This document shows, in pieces, positions 17,851-26,215 of a DNA stretch of 64,000 nucleotides; positions within the stretch are counted from its first letter, which is position 1, and each line of letters begins with the position of its first letter. A program made the position numbers and the translations under genes. Origin of the DNA: Prosthecobacter sp. (GTDB lineage Bacteria > Verrucomicrobiota > Verrucomicrobiia > Verrucomicrobiales > Verrucomicrobiaceae); assembly GCF_034366625.1 (NCBI RefSeq), contig NZ_JAXMIH010000024.1, positions 186,001 to 250,000 of the forward strand. The letters run 5' to 3'. The notes beneath the pieces were generated by a model. The model ran no database searches and was not told where the DNA came from. It saw only the letters and a program-made list of their open reading frames with translations.

Positions 17851-19545
17851 ATGATTTTCACATTCCACATCGCCGCCGCGGAAGGCATTCCGCCGTTGTT
17901 TGCCCTGCTGGCGCTGATGCTGGCGGGTGTGGTGCTGGTTTCCCTGCTCCTCCTGAGGCTCCAGCAGTCCATGCTGGCCGGTTACTTCATCTGTGGCGTC
18001 ATCATCGCCAATTCAGGTGTGCTCGACCTGCTCGGTGGCGGTGAATCGCATGAGCGTGTCTCGCAGATGGCGGAATTCGGCGTGGTGTTGCTCATGTTCA
18101 CGCTCGGGTTGGAGTTTTCCCTCGGTGAACTGCGCTTCCTGCGCCGCCAGGCCTTCGTCGGCGGTGGCTGGCAGATGGGGCTGTGCATGCTCATTGCCGC
18201 AGCGGCCTCCACCGTGCTGCATCTGCCGTGGCAGGCGGCGGTGATTGTCGCCGTGGCGCTCGCCATGAGTTCCACGGCGGTCAGTTTGAAAAGTTTTCAG
18301 GACATGGGTCTCGAAGCCAGTCCCGGTGCGCGCATGGCGCTGGCCGTGGCGATTTTTCAAGACCTGTTCATCATCGTCTTCTTTTTGTTCCTGCCTGTGT
18401 TGCTGCCGCAGCCAGGAGTGGAGGCAGCGCTCATGCCACGCCTTGGCTCGCTCGCTCTGCGCGGTGGCTTGTTTGTGGTCCTGTCCGGCGTGGCGGCACG
18501 CTGGATCATTCCGTGGGTGCTCAATGCGGTGTCGCGCACACGCAGCCGCGAACTCTTCACCCTCACGGTCATCGGCAGTTGTGTCGGCCTCGCCTTCATC
18601 GGCGGCTTGCTCGGTCTCGGCCTGGCCCTCGGTGCTTTCGTCGCCGGTTTGGCAGTCAGCGAATCCATCTTCAAGCACCGCATTCTCGCGGACGTGATGC
18701 CCTTGAAGGATCTCTTCCTCACTCTGTTCTTCGTTTCCGTTGGCCTGATGATCGACCTGAAAGCCGCCGCGCAACTCTGGCTGCCCATCTGTACCCTCAC
18801 CACCGTCCTGATGCTCATCAAGGCAGGGGTCATCACCTTCATCGCCCGTTATCTCGGCCTGGCGCGTCGCCAGTCGCTCATGGCAGGCATCGGCCTGTGC
18901 AGCGCGGGGGAGTTTTCACTCGTGCTGCTCCAGCAGGCCGGGGCCGCGAATCTTTGGAGCGTCGAGACGCAGCAGACCTTGCTCGTCGCCAGCGCCTTCT
19001 CGATGGGCCTCCTCCCTGCCCTGCTCAAACTCGGCCTGCCGCTCGGTGACTGGCTCGTGAAGCGCGGCTGGGGCCGTGGGAAGCCGGTCAAATCCGACGC
19101 AGGCACTCTGCGCCAGCGTGTCGCGGGACTCACGGATCACGCCATCATCTGCGGACACGGTCCCGTCGGCGAAAAGCTCAACAAGGCCCTGCTCGACGCC
19201 GGTGTGCCGACGCTTGTGGTCGAGTTGAATGCTGAAACCGTGCGCCAGCTTCAGCGCCAGGGCCAGACCGTGCTCTTTGCCGATGCCTCGCATCAGGAAA
19301 CGTGGGAGCTGACACGCCTCAAGCACGCGCGACTCGTCGCGCTCACCTTCCCGGATGCCACCGTCAACGCCCAGGCTCTCGCCGTCATCCGTGAGCTGCG
19401 CCCGGACATCGCCGTGCTCGCGCGTGCGCGTTTCAGCTCTGATGTCGAGCGTCTCAAACGGCTCGGAGCCACGCATGTCGTCAATGACGAGACCGAAGCC
19501 GGTCGTGCCATCGTCGATCGCGCGCGGATTCTTCAAGGCGCTTGA
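17851..19545 (+). CDS. Kef-type cation:proton antiporter (CPA2) with RCK/TrkA-N domain
   Basis: A 564-residue membrane protein. About twelve hydrophobic segments form the antiporter domain (residues 1-400), including the conserved GVVLLMFTLGLEFSL and AMSSTAVSLKSFQDM stretches. A cytosolic Rossmann TrkA-N/RCK domain follows from about residue 430 (AIICGHGPVGEKLNKALLDA). It should exchange K+ or Na+ for protons at the inner membrane, gated by nucleotide or thiol ligands. An ion channel gene follows 30 bp downstream on the same strand, giving a small K+-handling unit. Confidence 0.88.
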   Translation: MIFTFHIAAAEGIPPLFALLALMLAGVVLVSLLLLRLQQSMLAGYFICGVIIANSGVLDLLGGGESHERVSQMAEFGVVLLMFTLGLEFSLGELRFLRRQAFVGGGWQMGLCMLIAAAASTVLHLPWQAAVIVAVALAMSSTAVSLKSFQDMGLEASPGARMALAVAIFQDLFIIVFFLFLPVLLPQPGVEAALMPRLGSLALRGGLFVVLSGVAARWIIPWVLNAVSRTRSRELFTLTVIGSCVGLAFIGGLLGLGLALGAFVAGLAVSESIFKHRILADVMPLKDLFLTLFFVSVGLMIDLKAAAQLWLPICTLTTVLMLIKAGVITFIARYLGLARRQSLMAGIGLCSAGEFSLVLLQQAGAANLWSVETQQTLLVASAFSMGLLPALLKLGLPLGDWLVKRGWGRGKPVKSDAGTLRQRVAGLTDHAIICGHGPVGEKLNKALLDAGVPTLVVELNAETVRQLQRQGQTVLFADASHQETWELTRLKHARLVALTFPDATVNAQALAVIRELRPDIAVLARARFSSDVERLKRLGATHVVNDETEAGRAIVDRARILQGA

Positions 19546-19575
19546 AGATGCGTTCTTCGTGCTCAAACTGCCGCC

Positions 19576-20316
19576 ATGATCACCCACGACAAACGCGGTC
19601 ATGCTCAGTTCGGCAGGCTCGAAGGCTTTCTTCAGCTCCTCATCCTGGTCAATCTCATCGCCTTCGCCTTTGAGACGCTCCCCGATCTCAGTCCCGGCAT
19701 GCAGCGTGCCTTTGCCTGGTTTGAAACATTCAGCGTCATGGTCTTCACCATCGAGTTTGTCACTCGTGTGGCACTCTCACGTCCGCCTATGGGCTATGTC
19801 CGCTCATTCATGGGCGTGATCGACCTGATCTCCATCGTCCCCTTTTACCTCGGCCTTGCCTTTGACCTGCGCAGCATGCGGGCCATCCGGCTCATGCGCA
19901 TCTTCCGCATCTTCAAACTGGCACGCTACTCTGCTGCGATCCGCCGTTTCCAGCAGGCCTTTCGTTATGCCCGTGAGGAGCTCGTCCTATTCGGTGCCGC
20001 GGCTCTCATTGTGCTCTACCTCGCTGGAGTGGGCATCTATCAGTTCGAGCACGAGGCGCAGCCGCAGGTGTTTGCCTCGGTCTTCCATAGCCTGTGGTGG
20101 GCTGTCGTCACTCTGACCACCGTCGGTTATGGCGATGCCTATCCCATCACCGCAGGAGGACGCATTTTCACCTCGCTCGTGCTGATTGTCGGCCTCGGCA
20201 TCGTCGCCATTCCCACCGGTTTGCTTGCCGCCGCGCTTACCAAGGCCCGCGACCATGAGAAGGATCTCGAAATCGAGGAGAAAAAACAGCGCGAGACCCA
20301 ATCTGGCCCACAGTAG
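19576..20316 (+). CDS. Voltage-gated-type potassium channel
   Basis: A 246-residue six-transmembrane channel. The S4-like helix has regularly spaced arginines (LRSMRAIRLMRIFRIFKLAR). The selectivity filter is TTVGYGD near residues 180-187, between a pore helix and a glycine-hinged last helix (VGLGIVAIPTGLL). The C-terminus is short and charged (EKDLEIEEKKQRET), so there is no large ligand-binding domain. It should conduct K+ across the inner membrane as a tetramer. It is probably co-transcribed with the upstream antiporter. Confidence 0.9.
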   Translation: MITHDKRGHAQFGRLEGFLQLLILVNLIAFAFETLPDLSPGMQRAFAWFETFSVMVFTIEFVTRVALSRPPMGYVRSFMGVIDLISIVPFYLGLAFDLRSMRAIRLMRIFRIFKLARYSAAIRRFQQAFRYAREELVLFGAAALIVLYLAGVGIYQFEHEAQPQVFASVFHSLWWAVVTLTTVGYGDAYPITAGGRIFTSLVLIVGLGIVAIPTGLLAAALTKARDHEKDLEIEEKKQRETQSGPQ

Positions 20317-20322
20317 CATCGT

Positions 20323-20350
20323 TTGCGCGTGTCCGCTGCCCGCCTAGTCT
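20323..20350 (+). promoter_or_regulatory. Possible promoter of polA
   Basis: TTGCGC (20323-20328) and TAGTCT (20345-20350) are spaced by 16 nt and end 8 nt before the ATG of polA. A small CCGCC/GGCGG inverted repeat straddles the -10-like box. The pattern resembles that before the exporter gene at 14905. Confidence 0.3.
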
Positions 20351-20358
20351 GGCGGCGA

Positions 20359-23160
20359 ATGTCCCAACGCCTCTTCCTCCTCGACGGCATGGCGCTGCTT
20401 TACCGCGCGCACTTCGCCTTCATCAAAGCCCCCATCCGCACCAGCGACGGGCTGAACACCTCCGCGCTCTACGGCTTCGCCAACACGCTGCTCGACATCC
20501 TCAAAAATCAGCAGCCCACGCATCTGGCCGTCGCCTTGGACACCTCCGCGCCCACACCGCGCCATGAGATGTTTCCCGCCTACAAAGCGCAGCGCGAGGA
20601 GATGCCGGAGGACATCAGCATGGCCATCCCGCAGATCAAACGCCTCATGGAGGCCATGAACGTGCCCATCCTCGTGCGTGATGGCTACGAGGCCGATGAC
20701 ATCATCGGCATCCTGGCGAAACGAGCAGAGAAAGAAGGCATCGAGACCTTCATGGTCACGCCGGACAAAGATTTCGGCCAGCTCGTCTCCGAGCACGTCA
20801 AAATCTACAAACCCGGCCGCGCGGGAGCCGACGTGGAAATCCTTGGCGTGAAGGAAGTCTGCGAACGCTGGGGCATCAAGTGCCCCGAGCAGGTCATCGA
20901 CATCCTCGCGCTCATGGGCGATGCCGTCGATAACATCCCCGGCGTGAAAGGCTTTGGCGAAAAAACCGCCACCGCGCTCATCCAGCAGTTCGGCAGCGTC
21001 GAAAATCTCCTCGCCAACACCGATCAGCTCAAAGGCAAGCAGAAGGAAAAGCTCGAAGCCAGCAAGGACGACGCCCTGCTCTCCAAACAGCTCGCCACCA
21101 TCTTCGTGGACGCGCCTTACGACGCGCAGGTCGCCGATCTCATCCTCAAACCGCACAACGACGACGCGCTGAAGGCCTTCTTCACCGAGTTCGAGTTCAA
21201 CGCTCTTGGTCGTCGGCTCTATGGCGATGACTTCAAAGCAGGACGTGGCCGCAAAACCGCTGCTGAAGCCGCGCCGAGCGACCTTTTCGCTGCTGCGGAA
21301 GTGGAAGCCCCTGTCGCTGCGAAACTCACCACCATCGCCGACACACCACATGTTTATCATCTCGTGCAGAGTGCTGAAGAACGCCAAAACCTCCTCACGC
21401 AGCTCGCCCAGCAGAAATCCTTCTGCTTCGACCTCGAAACCACCGGACTCGATCCACGCGACACGAATATCGTCGGCATCGCGTTCTCGTGGAAAGCGCA
21501 TGAAGGCTGGTTTGCGCATTTCCCACGCGACAAAGCCGCCGCGAAGGCCGTGCTCGAAGAATTCCGCGATGTTCTCACGCGTGAAGGCATCGAGAAGATC
21601 GGCCACAACCTCAAGTTCGACCTCAGCGTGCTCCTCGCGCATGGCGTCGAGGTCAGTGGCCCGTATTTCGACACCATGCTCGCGCATGCCTTGATCGAGC
21701 CCGAGCAGCGCCACGGCATGGACTTCCTCTCGGAGACTTACCTGCGCTACACGCCCGTGCCCATCACGGCGCTCATCGGCGTCGAGAAGGACGATTTGTT
21801 CAGCCAATCGACCATGGCCGACGTGGCGGTAGAAGATGCGCGCAAAGTCGCCGACTACGCCGCCGAGGACGCCGACGTCACCTGGCAGCTTGCAGCCAAA
21901 CTGCGGCCTGAAATGGCTCCGCATGGCCAGACGCGTGTGTTTGACACCATCGAGTCCCCTTTGCTGCCTGTGCTCACCAGCATGGAGAATTTCGGCGTGA
22001 AGATCGACGTGCAGGCCTTACGCGAATACGGCGTCGAACTCGACAAGAAAGCCGTCGAACTGCAAAAGCGCATCCACGAGACCGCAGGCGGCCCGTTCAA
22101 CCTCAACAGCCCCAAACAGCTCGGCGAGGTGTTGTTTGATCGCCTCAAACTCATCGAGAAGCCGAAGAAGACCGCCACCGGCCAGTATCAAACGAACGAG
22201 CAGGTCTTGCAGTCGCTCACCGGCCTGCATCCCATCATTCAGGACATCCTCGACTACCGCGAGGTCACCAAGCTCAACAACACTTACGTCGAAGCGCTGC
22301 CGCATGCCGTTTCAAAGGTCACCGGCCGCGTCCACACCACTTTCCATCAACTCATGGCCGCCACCGGTCGCATGGCATCGAGCGATCCGAACCTGCAAAA
22401 CATCCCCATCCGCTCCGACCTCGGCCGCGAGATCCGCAAAGCCTTCGTGCCCGGCTTCGATGGCTGGGTCTTGATGAGCGCCGACTACTCGCAGATCGAA
22501 CTCCGCGTCATGGCCGCGCTCAGCGGTGACAAGGCCATGATCGAAGCCTTCGCCCAAGGTCTCGACATTCACCAAGCCACCGCAGCGCGCGTTTATGGCG
22601 TCGAACTCGACGGCGTGCTGCCCGAGATGCGCCGCACCGCCAAGATGGTCAATTTCGGCATCATCTACGGCATCTCCGCCTTCGGCCTGAGCCAGCGCCT
22701 CGGCATCCCGCGTGGCGAGGCCGCCACCATCATCGACAACTACTTCAAGCAGTTCCCCGGCGTGAAGCGCTTCATGGAGCAGATCGTCGAGGACGCCAAA
22801 AACCGCGGCTACGTCGAAACCCTCACCGGCCGCCGCCGCACCATCCGCGACATCACCAGCGGCAACGCCACCATTCGTGGAGCCGCCGAACGCGTCGCCA
22901 TGAACACCCCCATCCAAGGCACCGCCGCCGACATGATCAAGCTCGCCATGATCCAGGTCGCCACCGCCTTGAAAAAAGCCGGCCTGAAAACCCGCATGCT
23001 CCTCCAAGTCCACGATGAACTCCTCTTCGAAATGCCCGAGAGCGAGGTCGATCAAGCTCGCGCGATCATTCTCGATGCGATGAAAAACGCGCTGCCACTC
23101 GAAGGCGTGCCGGTTGAAGTCGAAGCTGGCACAGGCTTGAATTGGCTCCAGGCGCATTGA
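20359..23160 (+). CDS. polA: DNA polymerase I
   Basis: A complete 933-residue family A polymerase. The N-terminal 5'-3' exonuclease spans residues 1-290 (LFLLDGMALLYRAHFAF, then EADDIIGILAKRAE). The 3'-5' exonuclease domain appears active, because FCFDLETTGLDP (the D-x-E pair), GHNLKFDLSVL and YAAEDADVTW are all intact. The polymerase domain has SADYSQIELRVMAAL (motif A), RRTAKMVNFGIIYGIS (motif B) and LLQVHDELLFEMP (motif C). It fills gaps in repair and replaces Okazaki primers. The ATG at 20359 is preferred to an upstream TTG because it begins at the conserved first strand. Confidence 0.96.
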   Translation: MSQRLFLLDGMALLYRAHFAFIKAPIRTSDGLNTSALYGFANTLLDILKNQQPTHLAVALDTSAPTPRHEMFPAYKAQREEMPEDISMAIPQIKRLMEAMNVPILVRDGYEADDIIGILAKRAEKEGIETFMVTPDKDFGQLVSEHVKIYKPGRAGADVEILGVKEVCERWGIKCPEQVIDILALMGDAVDNIPGVKGFGEKTATALIQQFGSVENLLANTDQLKGKQKEKLEASKDDALLSKQLATIFVDAPYDAQVADLILKPHNDDALKAFFTEFEFNALGRRLYGDDFKAGRGRKTAAEAAPSDLFAAAEVEAPVAAKLTTIADTPHVYHLVQSAEERQNLLTQLAQQKSFCFDLETTGLDPRDTNIVGIAFSWKAHEGWFAHFPRDKAAAKAVLEEFRDVLTREGIEKIGHNLKFDLSVLLAHGVEVSGPYFDTMLAHALIEPEQRHGMDFLSETYLRYTPVPITALIGVEKDDLFSQSTMADVAVEDARKVADYAAEDADVTWQLAAKLRPEMAPHGQTRVFDTIESPLLPVLTSMENFGVKIDVQALREYGVELDKKAVELQKRIHETAGGPFNLNSPKQLGEVLFDRLKLIEKPKKTATGQYQTNEQVLQSLTGLHPIIQDILDYREVTKLNNTYVEALPHAVSKVTGRVHTTFHQLMAATGRMASSDPNLQNIPIRSDLGREIRKAFVPGFDGWVLMSADYSQIELRVMAALSGDKAMIEAFAQGLDIHQATAARVYGVELDGVLPEMRRTAKMVNFGIIYGISAFGLSQRLGIPRGEAATIIDNYFKQFPGVKRFMEQIVEDAKNRGYVETLTGRRRTIRDITSGNATIRGAAERVAMNTPIQGTAADMIKLAMIQVATALKKAGLKTRMLLQVHDELLFEMPESEVDQARAIILDAMKNALPLEGVPVEVEAGTGLNWLQAH

Positions 23161-23181
23161 TTTTCAAAATTTCCGAAAGCC

Positions 23182-23463
23182 ATGGAATCACCATCCTCTC
23201 ATCGGCTCTTTTGTTCCAAATGCCAGAGCACTCAGGTCATTTCTCATGGCAAACGCTATGCGCTCTATCCGTCCGGCTGCGTGGCGATTCTCTCCTTGCC
23301 CTTGGCGTGGCTTCATCGCGAATCTACACCACACGACTTTGAGTGCAGGGCATGCGGTCATCGTTTTTCTAAGCGTACGCCAACTGCCAAGATCGCCTAT
23401 GCAGCTTTATGGACGACAGTTGGTATAATAATCTGGTGGATCGTGATGATGATTTGGAACTAA
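23182..23463 (+). CDS. Small zinc-ribbon membrane protein, uncharacterised
   Basis: A 93-residue protein with two CxxC pairs (CSKCQ near residue 12 and CRACG near residue 56), which would form a zinc ribbon. A C-terminal transmembrane helix (AALWTTVGIIIWWIVMMI) follows. It starts 21 bp after polA on the same strand. GC content is slightly lower than in its neighbours. I cannot name a family. The paired cysteines and single membrane helix make it more likely to be a real gene than chance. Confidence 0.6.
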   Translation: MESPSSHRLFCSKCQSTQVISHGKRYALYPSGCVAILSLPLAWLHRESTPHDFECRACGHRFSKRTPTAKIAYAALWTTVGIIIWWIVMMIWN

Positions 23464-23476
23464 TTTGCAAGCCAAA

Positions 23477-23539
23477 TTACTCTCCGCTCTTCGCATCAAA
23501 CGCATCACGCAGGCCTTCGCTGGCGAGGTGGCTGGCGGA
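23477..23539 (-). pseudogene. Degraded second copy of the oppC 3' end
   Basis: Read on the minus strand, these 63 bp encode SASHLASEGLRDAFDAKSGE and a TAA stop. The end of the intact oppC gene encodes a close match ending GLRDAFDPKSGE with a TAG stop. The first 40 bp (from the stop codon inward) match oppC at 34 positions. The last 17 match at 16, and a 12-bp in-frame deletion separates the two blocks. The homology stops exactly at the toxin gene's stop codon. It is a remnant left when the toxin-antitoxin cassette arrived, or an older tandem copy of the gene end. Confidence 0.75.
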
Positions 23540-23860
23540 TCAGAACATCTGCTTCGCCTCATTGATGCGCTTGCGCCAGTAGTAGGGGCGGCGCTTGGCG
23601 TGGGCGATGGCGAGAATCACGACCTTCTCCCGCCAGATCATGTAAGCGATGTAGTATTCGCCGAAACTGGGCTTGAGGTTTGCCCGGCGGGTGGGTGGGC
23701 GGCGGAGATTGAACAGCAGCGGGCTCTCGCAGATCTGCTGGCGATAGCGGCGATAGTGTTCATCAAAGGAATGAGCCAGTTCAACGTCCACGCTGAGGTA
23801 GTGCTCGAACGCTGCTTCCAATTCGTCTTCCGCCGCCGGATGGATATTCCACGGGGTCAT
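23540..23860 (-). CDS. RelE/ParE-family toxin
   Basis: A 106-residue basic protein with the ParE/RelE layout: PAAEDELEAAFEHYL helix at the N-terminus, a central LRRPPTRRANLKP turn and a C-terminal beta-hairpin (EKVVILAIAHAKRRPYYWRKR). Its start overlaps the antitoxin stop by 4 nt (ATGA). Members of this family either inhibit gyrase or cut ribosome-bound mRNA, and the sequence alone does not decide which. It is the second gene of a toxin-antitoxin pair inserted beside oppC. Confidence 0.85.
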   Translation of the reverse strand: MTPWNIHPAAEDELEAAFEHYLSVDVELAHSFDEHYRRYRQQICESPLLFNLRRPPTRRANLKPSFGEYYIAYMIWREKVVILAIAHAKRRPYYWRKRINEAKQMF

Positions 23861-24129
23861 GCGATGCGGCGTTGAATCCCGTGTCTGGCAAACACGGCGT
23901 CCACGCGGCGCTCAGACTCTTCGGCGGTGAGCAACTGGACGGTGCCGTCTTCGATCTCCTGCACCCGGCGGTCGATCTCCGCAGCCCATTCGGCTTCAAC
24001 GGACGCCTCATCAGCATCGACAGGAGACGGCATCACGTATTCATTTTGAAGATCACGAAGCAGCGCTTCGACATCCGAGGGATCGAGGCCTCGAATTTCC
24101 TTTTTGATGCGTTCCACAGTGGCAGTCAT
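23857..24129 (-). CDS. Addiction-module antitoxin
   Basis: A 90-residue acidic helical protein. The N-terminal half (VERIKKEIRGLDPSDVEALLRDL) and the EAEWAAEIDRRVQEIEDGTVQ stretch match the 'addiction module component' family that pairs with RelE/ParE-like toxins. It precedes the toxin gene and is coupled to it. It should bind and neutralise the toxin and probably repress its own promoter in the 142-bp upstream region, which contains an inverted repeat. Confidence 0.82.
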   Translation of the reverse strand: MTATVERIKKEIRGLDPSDVEALLRDLQNEYVMPSPVDADEASVEAEWAAEIDRRVQEIEDGTVQLLTAEESERRVDAVFARHGIQRRIA

Positions 24130-24183
24130 GGCGTGATTCTACCTTGAGGAATTGGATTTGTCGAGAGGCTGAAAAGCATCTGA

Positions 24184-24251
24184 TTGAACAGAAGATAACG
24201 AAGACAATAGAGTTTCTGAATTCTCCGTTCTCTTTGTTATCTCCTGTTGAA
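24184..24251. repeat. Inverted repeat of 9-nt units upstream of the antitoxin
   Basis: Arms at 24184-24204 and 24231-24251 match at 18 of 21 positions when one is reversed, around a central GAATTC. Each arm is built of roughly 9-nt units rich in AACGAAG-like sequence. It lies between oppC and the antitoxin gene and could be a dispersed intergenic element, an operator or a terminator-like hairpin. Confidence 0.6.
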
Positions 24252-24271
24252 CTCCGGTTCTGAATGCATGG

Positions 24272-25258
24272 CTACTCCCCGCTCTTCGGATCAAAGGCAT
24301 CGCGCAGGCCGTCGCCGAGGAAGTTGAGGGCGAGGAGGCTGGCGGACATGAGAAGGGCGGGGAAAACGAGGAGCCACCACTTGCTTTCGAGCGGGTTGAT
24401 GACCTGTGCGCCGTCTTTGAGGAGCGATCCCCAGCTTGCGGCGGGGTCTTCGATGCCGAGACCGAGGAAGCTGAGGAAGGATTCGTCGAGGATGACGGCG
24501 GGAATCGTCAGCGTGAGGTAGGTGAGGATGATGGTGCTCAGGTTCGGCAGCAGGTGACGGCGCAGGACGCCCCAACTGCTCTGTCCCATCGCGCGTGACG
24601 CGGTGACGAAGGTCATCTCGCGCAGCACGAGCACCTGACCACGCACGATGCGGGCCATGGTCAGCCATTCGACGAGGCCGAGGGAGACGATCATCACCAG
24701 CACCTTCGAGTAGGCCTTCAAATCGCTCATGGATTCAGCGGTATCCTGCCAGTTGCTCTTCTGCGCGAGCAGGCGCCAACCGTCGATCCATTCCTTCACG
24801 TAGTCGTCAAGCGCGGCAATGAGGATCATGATGAACAGGATGCGCGGCACGGATTGCAGCACTTCGACCGTGCGCATCATGATCGCATCGACCCGGCCAC
24901 CCGCATAACCGCTGACCATGCCGTAGAGCGTGCCGATGACGAGACTGATAAGAGCACCGACGAGACCCACGCCGAGTGACACACGCGCACCAGCCAGAAT
25001 GCGGTAAAGCATGTCCTGGCCGTTCACATCGGTTCCGAGGACGTGCAGTGCGGAGGTTTCCACCGCACGCTGCATCGGCGGCACGAACGAGGCGCTGCTA
25101 GTGACTTTCAACGACTCTGGCAGCAGCATGGGCACCACGATGGCGATGAGCGACAGCGCGGCGAGAAAGCCGAGCGCGATGAGCGCCGTGCGGTTGCGCT
25201 TGAGGATCTGCCAGCCGTCGGGCCGCGCGATTCGTGCTGGAACGACGGCATCAGGCAT
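24272..25258 (-). CDS. oppC: Peptide-type ABC transporter permease (OppC/DppC family)
   Basis: A 328-residue inner-membrane permease. The N-terminal cytoplasmic tail and first helix (LIALGFLAALSLIAIVVPML) are followed by a large periplasmic loop, then LGTDVNGQDMLYRILAGARVSL, and the EAA-type loop (TASRAMGQSSWGVLRRHLLPN). An extra stretch of about 35 residues (around EWIDGWRLLAQKSNWQDTAE) lies between two helices and is unusual. ATG at 25258 overlaps the oppB stop by 8 nt. No binding protein or ATPase gene is nearby, so partners must be encoded elsewhere. Confidence 0.88.
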   Translation of the reverse strand: MPDAVVPARIARPDGWQILKRNRTALIALGFLAALSLIAIVVPMLLPESLKVTSSASFVPPMQRAVETSALHVLGTDVNGQDMLYRILAGARVSLGVGLVGALISLVIGTLYGMVSGYAGGRVDAIMMRTVEVLQSVPRILFIMILIAALDDYVKEWIDGWRLLAQKSNWQDTAESMSDLKAYSKVLVMIVSLGLVEWLTMARIVRGQVLVLREMTFVTASRAMGQSSWGVLRRHLLPNLSTIILTYLTLTIPAVILDESFLSFLGLGIEDPAASWGSLLKDGAQVINPLESKWWLLVFPALLMSASLLALNFLGDGLRDAFDPKSGE

Positions 25259-26171
25259 AGAGTTTGATGCGTTTGTCCAGCAGCGTGTAGAGCACGTCCA
25301 CGAACAGGTTGAAGAGCACAAGCAGCACGCAGTAAACGATGACGGCACCGCTGAGCAGGAAGACATCGCGGTTCTGAATCGAGTTCACAAAGATCATGCC
25401 GGCCCCGGAAATGTTGAAGACGCTTTCGACGATCATCGAACCCGTGAGCAGATGCGCGGCAAGCGGCCCAAGGAAGGTCACGACAGGCAGGATCGCGACT
25501 TTCGCGGCATGTCTGGCCACGGCCTGCGTTTCGGTGAGGCCTTTGGCGCGTGCGGTGCGCAGGAAGTCGCTTTTGAGGACATCGAGCAGGCTGTTGCGCA
25601 TCAAACGGGCGACATAGGCGATGTAGGGAGCGGCGAGGCAGATTGCAGGCAGGATCATCTGCTGTGCTGTGCCCCAACCGCCGACGGGCAGCCAGCCAAG
25701 ACCTAGCGCTACCACGGCGATTAAAAACGGGCCGCTGATGAACGAGGGAATCGAAATGGAGAGCAGCGCACCGAACATGGCCGCACGATCCGTCCATGTG
25801 TCCTTCTTCATTGCAGCCAGACTGCCGAGCAGGACGCCTGCACAGCTTGCGATGACGAAGGCCAGCGTGCCGAGCGCGAAGGAGTTCGGCATTTTTTGCC
25901 GCAGCAGCTCGGAGACACGCCAGTCGCGATAGCGCGTGGACAAACCGAGGTCGAAACGCATCAAAGAGCCGACATAGGCGGTGTATTGCTCCCAGACGGT
26001 CCCATTGAGCTTGTAGCGCGTGAGCAGCGCCTCCTTGATGTGCGGCGGCGGCTCCTTCTCCTTGTCAAACGGGCCGCCCTTCGTGATGCGTGCGAGCACG
26101 AACGTGATCGAGATCACGCAGAAGATCACGATCACGCTGCTGAGGGCGCGGCGGAGGAGGAAGGGGAGCAT
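25251..26171 (-). CDS. oppB: Peptide-type ABC transporter permease (OppB/DppB family)
   Basis: A 306-residue permease beginning MLPFLLRRALSSVIVIFCVI, with the typical first helix. The conserved FDLGLSTRYRDWRVSELL region and the EAA loop (TARAKGLTETQAVARHAAK) are present. It pairs with OppC to form the membrane channel for peptides or, in some family members, nickel or oligosaccharides. The substrate is not determined. The ATG at 26171 is preferred to a start at 26228, because the extra residues would be translated from a short tandem repeat. Confidence 0.88.
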   Translation of the reverse strand: MLPFLLRRALSSVIVIFCVISITFVLARITKGGPFDKEKEPPPHIKEALLTRYKLNGTVWEQYTAYVGSLMRFDLGLSTRYRDWRVSELLRQKMPNSFALGTLAFVIASCAGVLLGSLAAMKKDTWTDRAAMFGALLSISIPSFISGPFLIAVVALGLGWLPVGGWGTAQQMILPAICLAAPYIAYVARLMRNSLLDVLKSDFLRTARAKGLTETQAVARHAAKVAILPVVTFLGPLAAHLLTGSMIVESVFNISGAGMIFVNSIQNRDVFLLSGAVIVYCVLLVLFNLFVDVLYTLLDKRIKLYA

Positions 26172-26175
26172 CTGA

Positions 26176-26211
26176 CGAAATGTCGAATGACGAATGTGGA
26201 ATGTCGAATGG
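26176..26211. repeat. Short tandem repeat of 7-nt units
   Basis: After an initial 8-nt unit, CGAATGA, CGAATGT, GGAATGT and CGAATGG follow with an exact 7-nt step. The repeat fills the 44-bp gap between oppB and the methyltransferase gene. Its 7-nt period is not a multiple of three, so it is unlikely to be coding. Confidence 0.65.
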
Positions 26212-26215
26212 TCAA

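Larger units (their letters stand above)
23477..24346. mobile_element. Toxin-antitoxin cassette flanked by oppC-end direct repeats
   Basis: The toxin-antitoxin pair and a 142-bp non-coding stretch (together 23540-24271) lie between two directly oriented copies of the oppC 3' end, the remnant at 23477-23539 and the intact end at 24272-24346. No integrase or transposase is encoded, so the mechanism is unknown. The layout resembles integration at a gene end with regeneration of that end. Confidence 0.5.

Noticed and set aside
20344-21924. 526-residue open frame antisense to polA
   Set aside because: It lies wholly within polA, whose domains are complete, and its composition (Asp, Glu, Gly, His and Val rich without motifs) is typical of the reverse strand of GC-rich genes.
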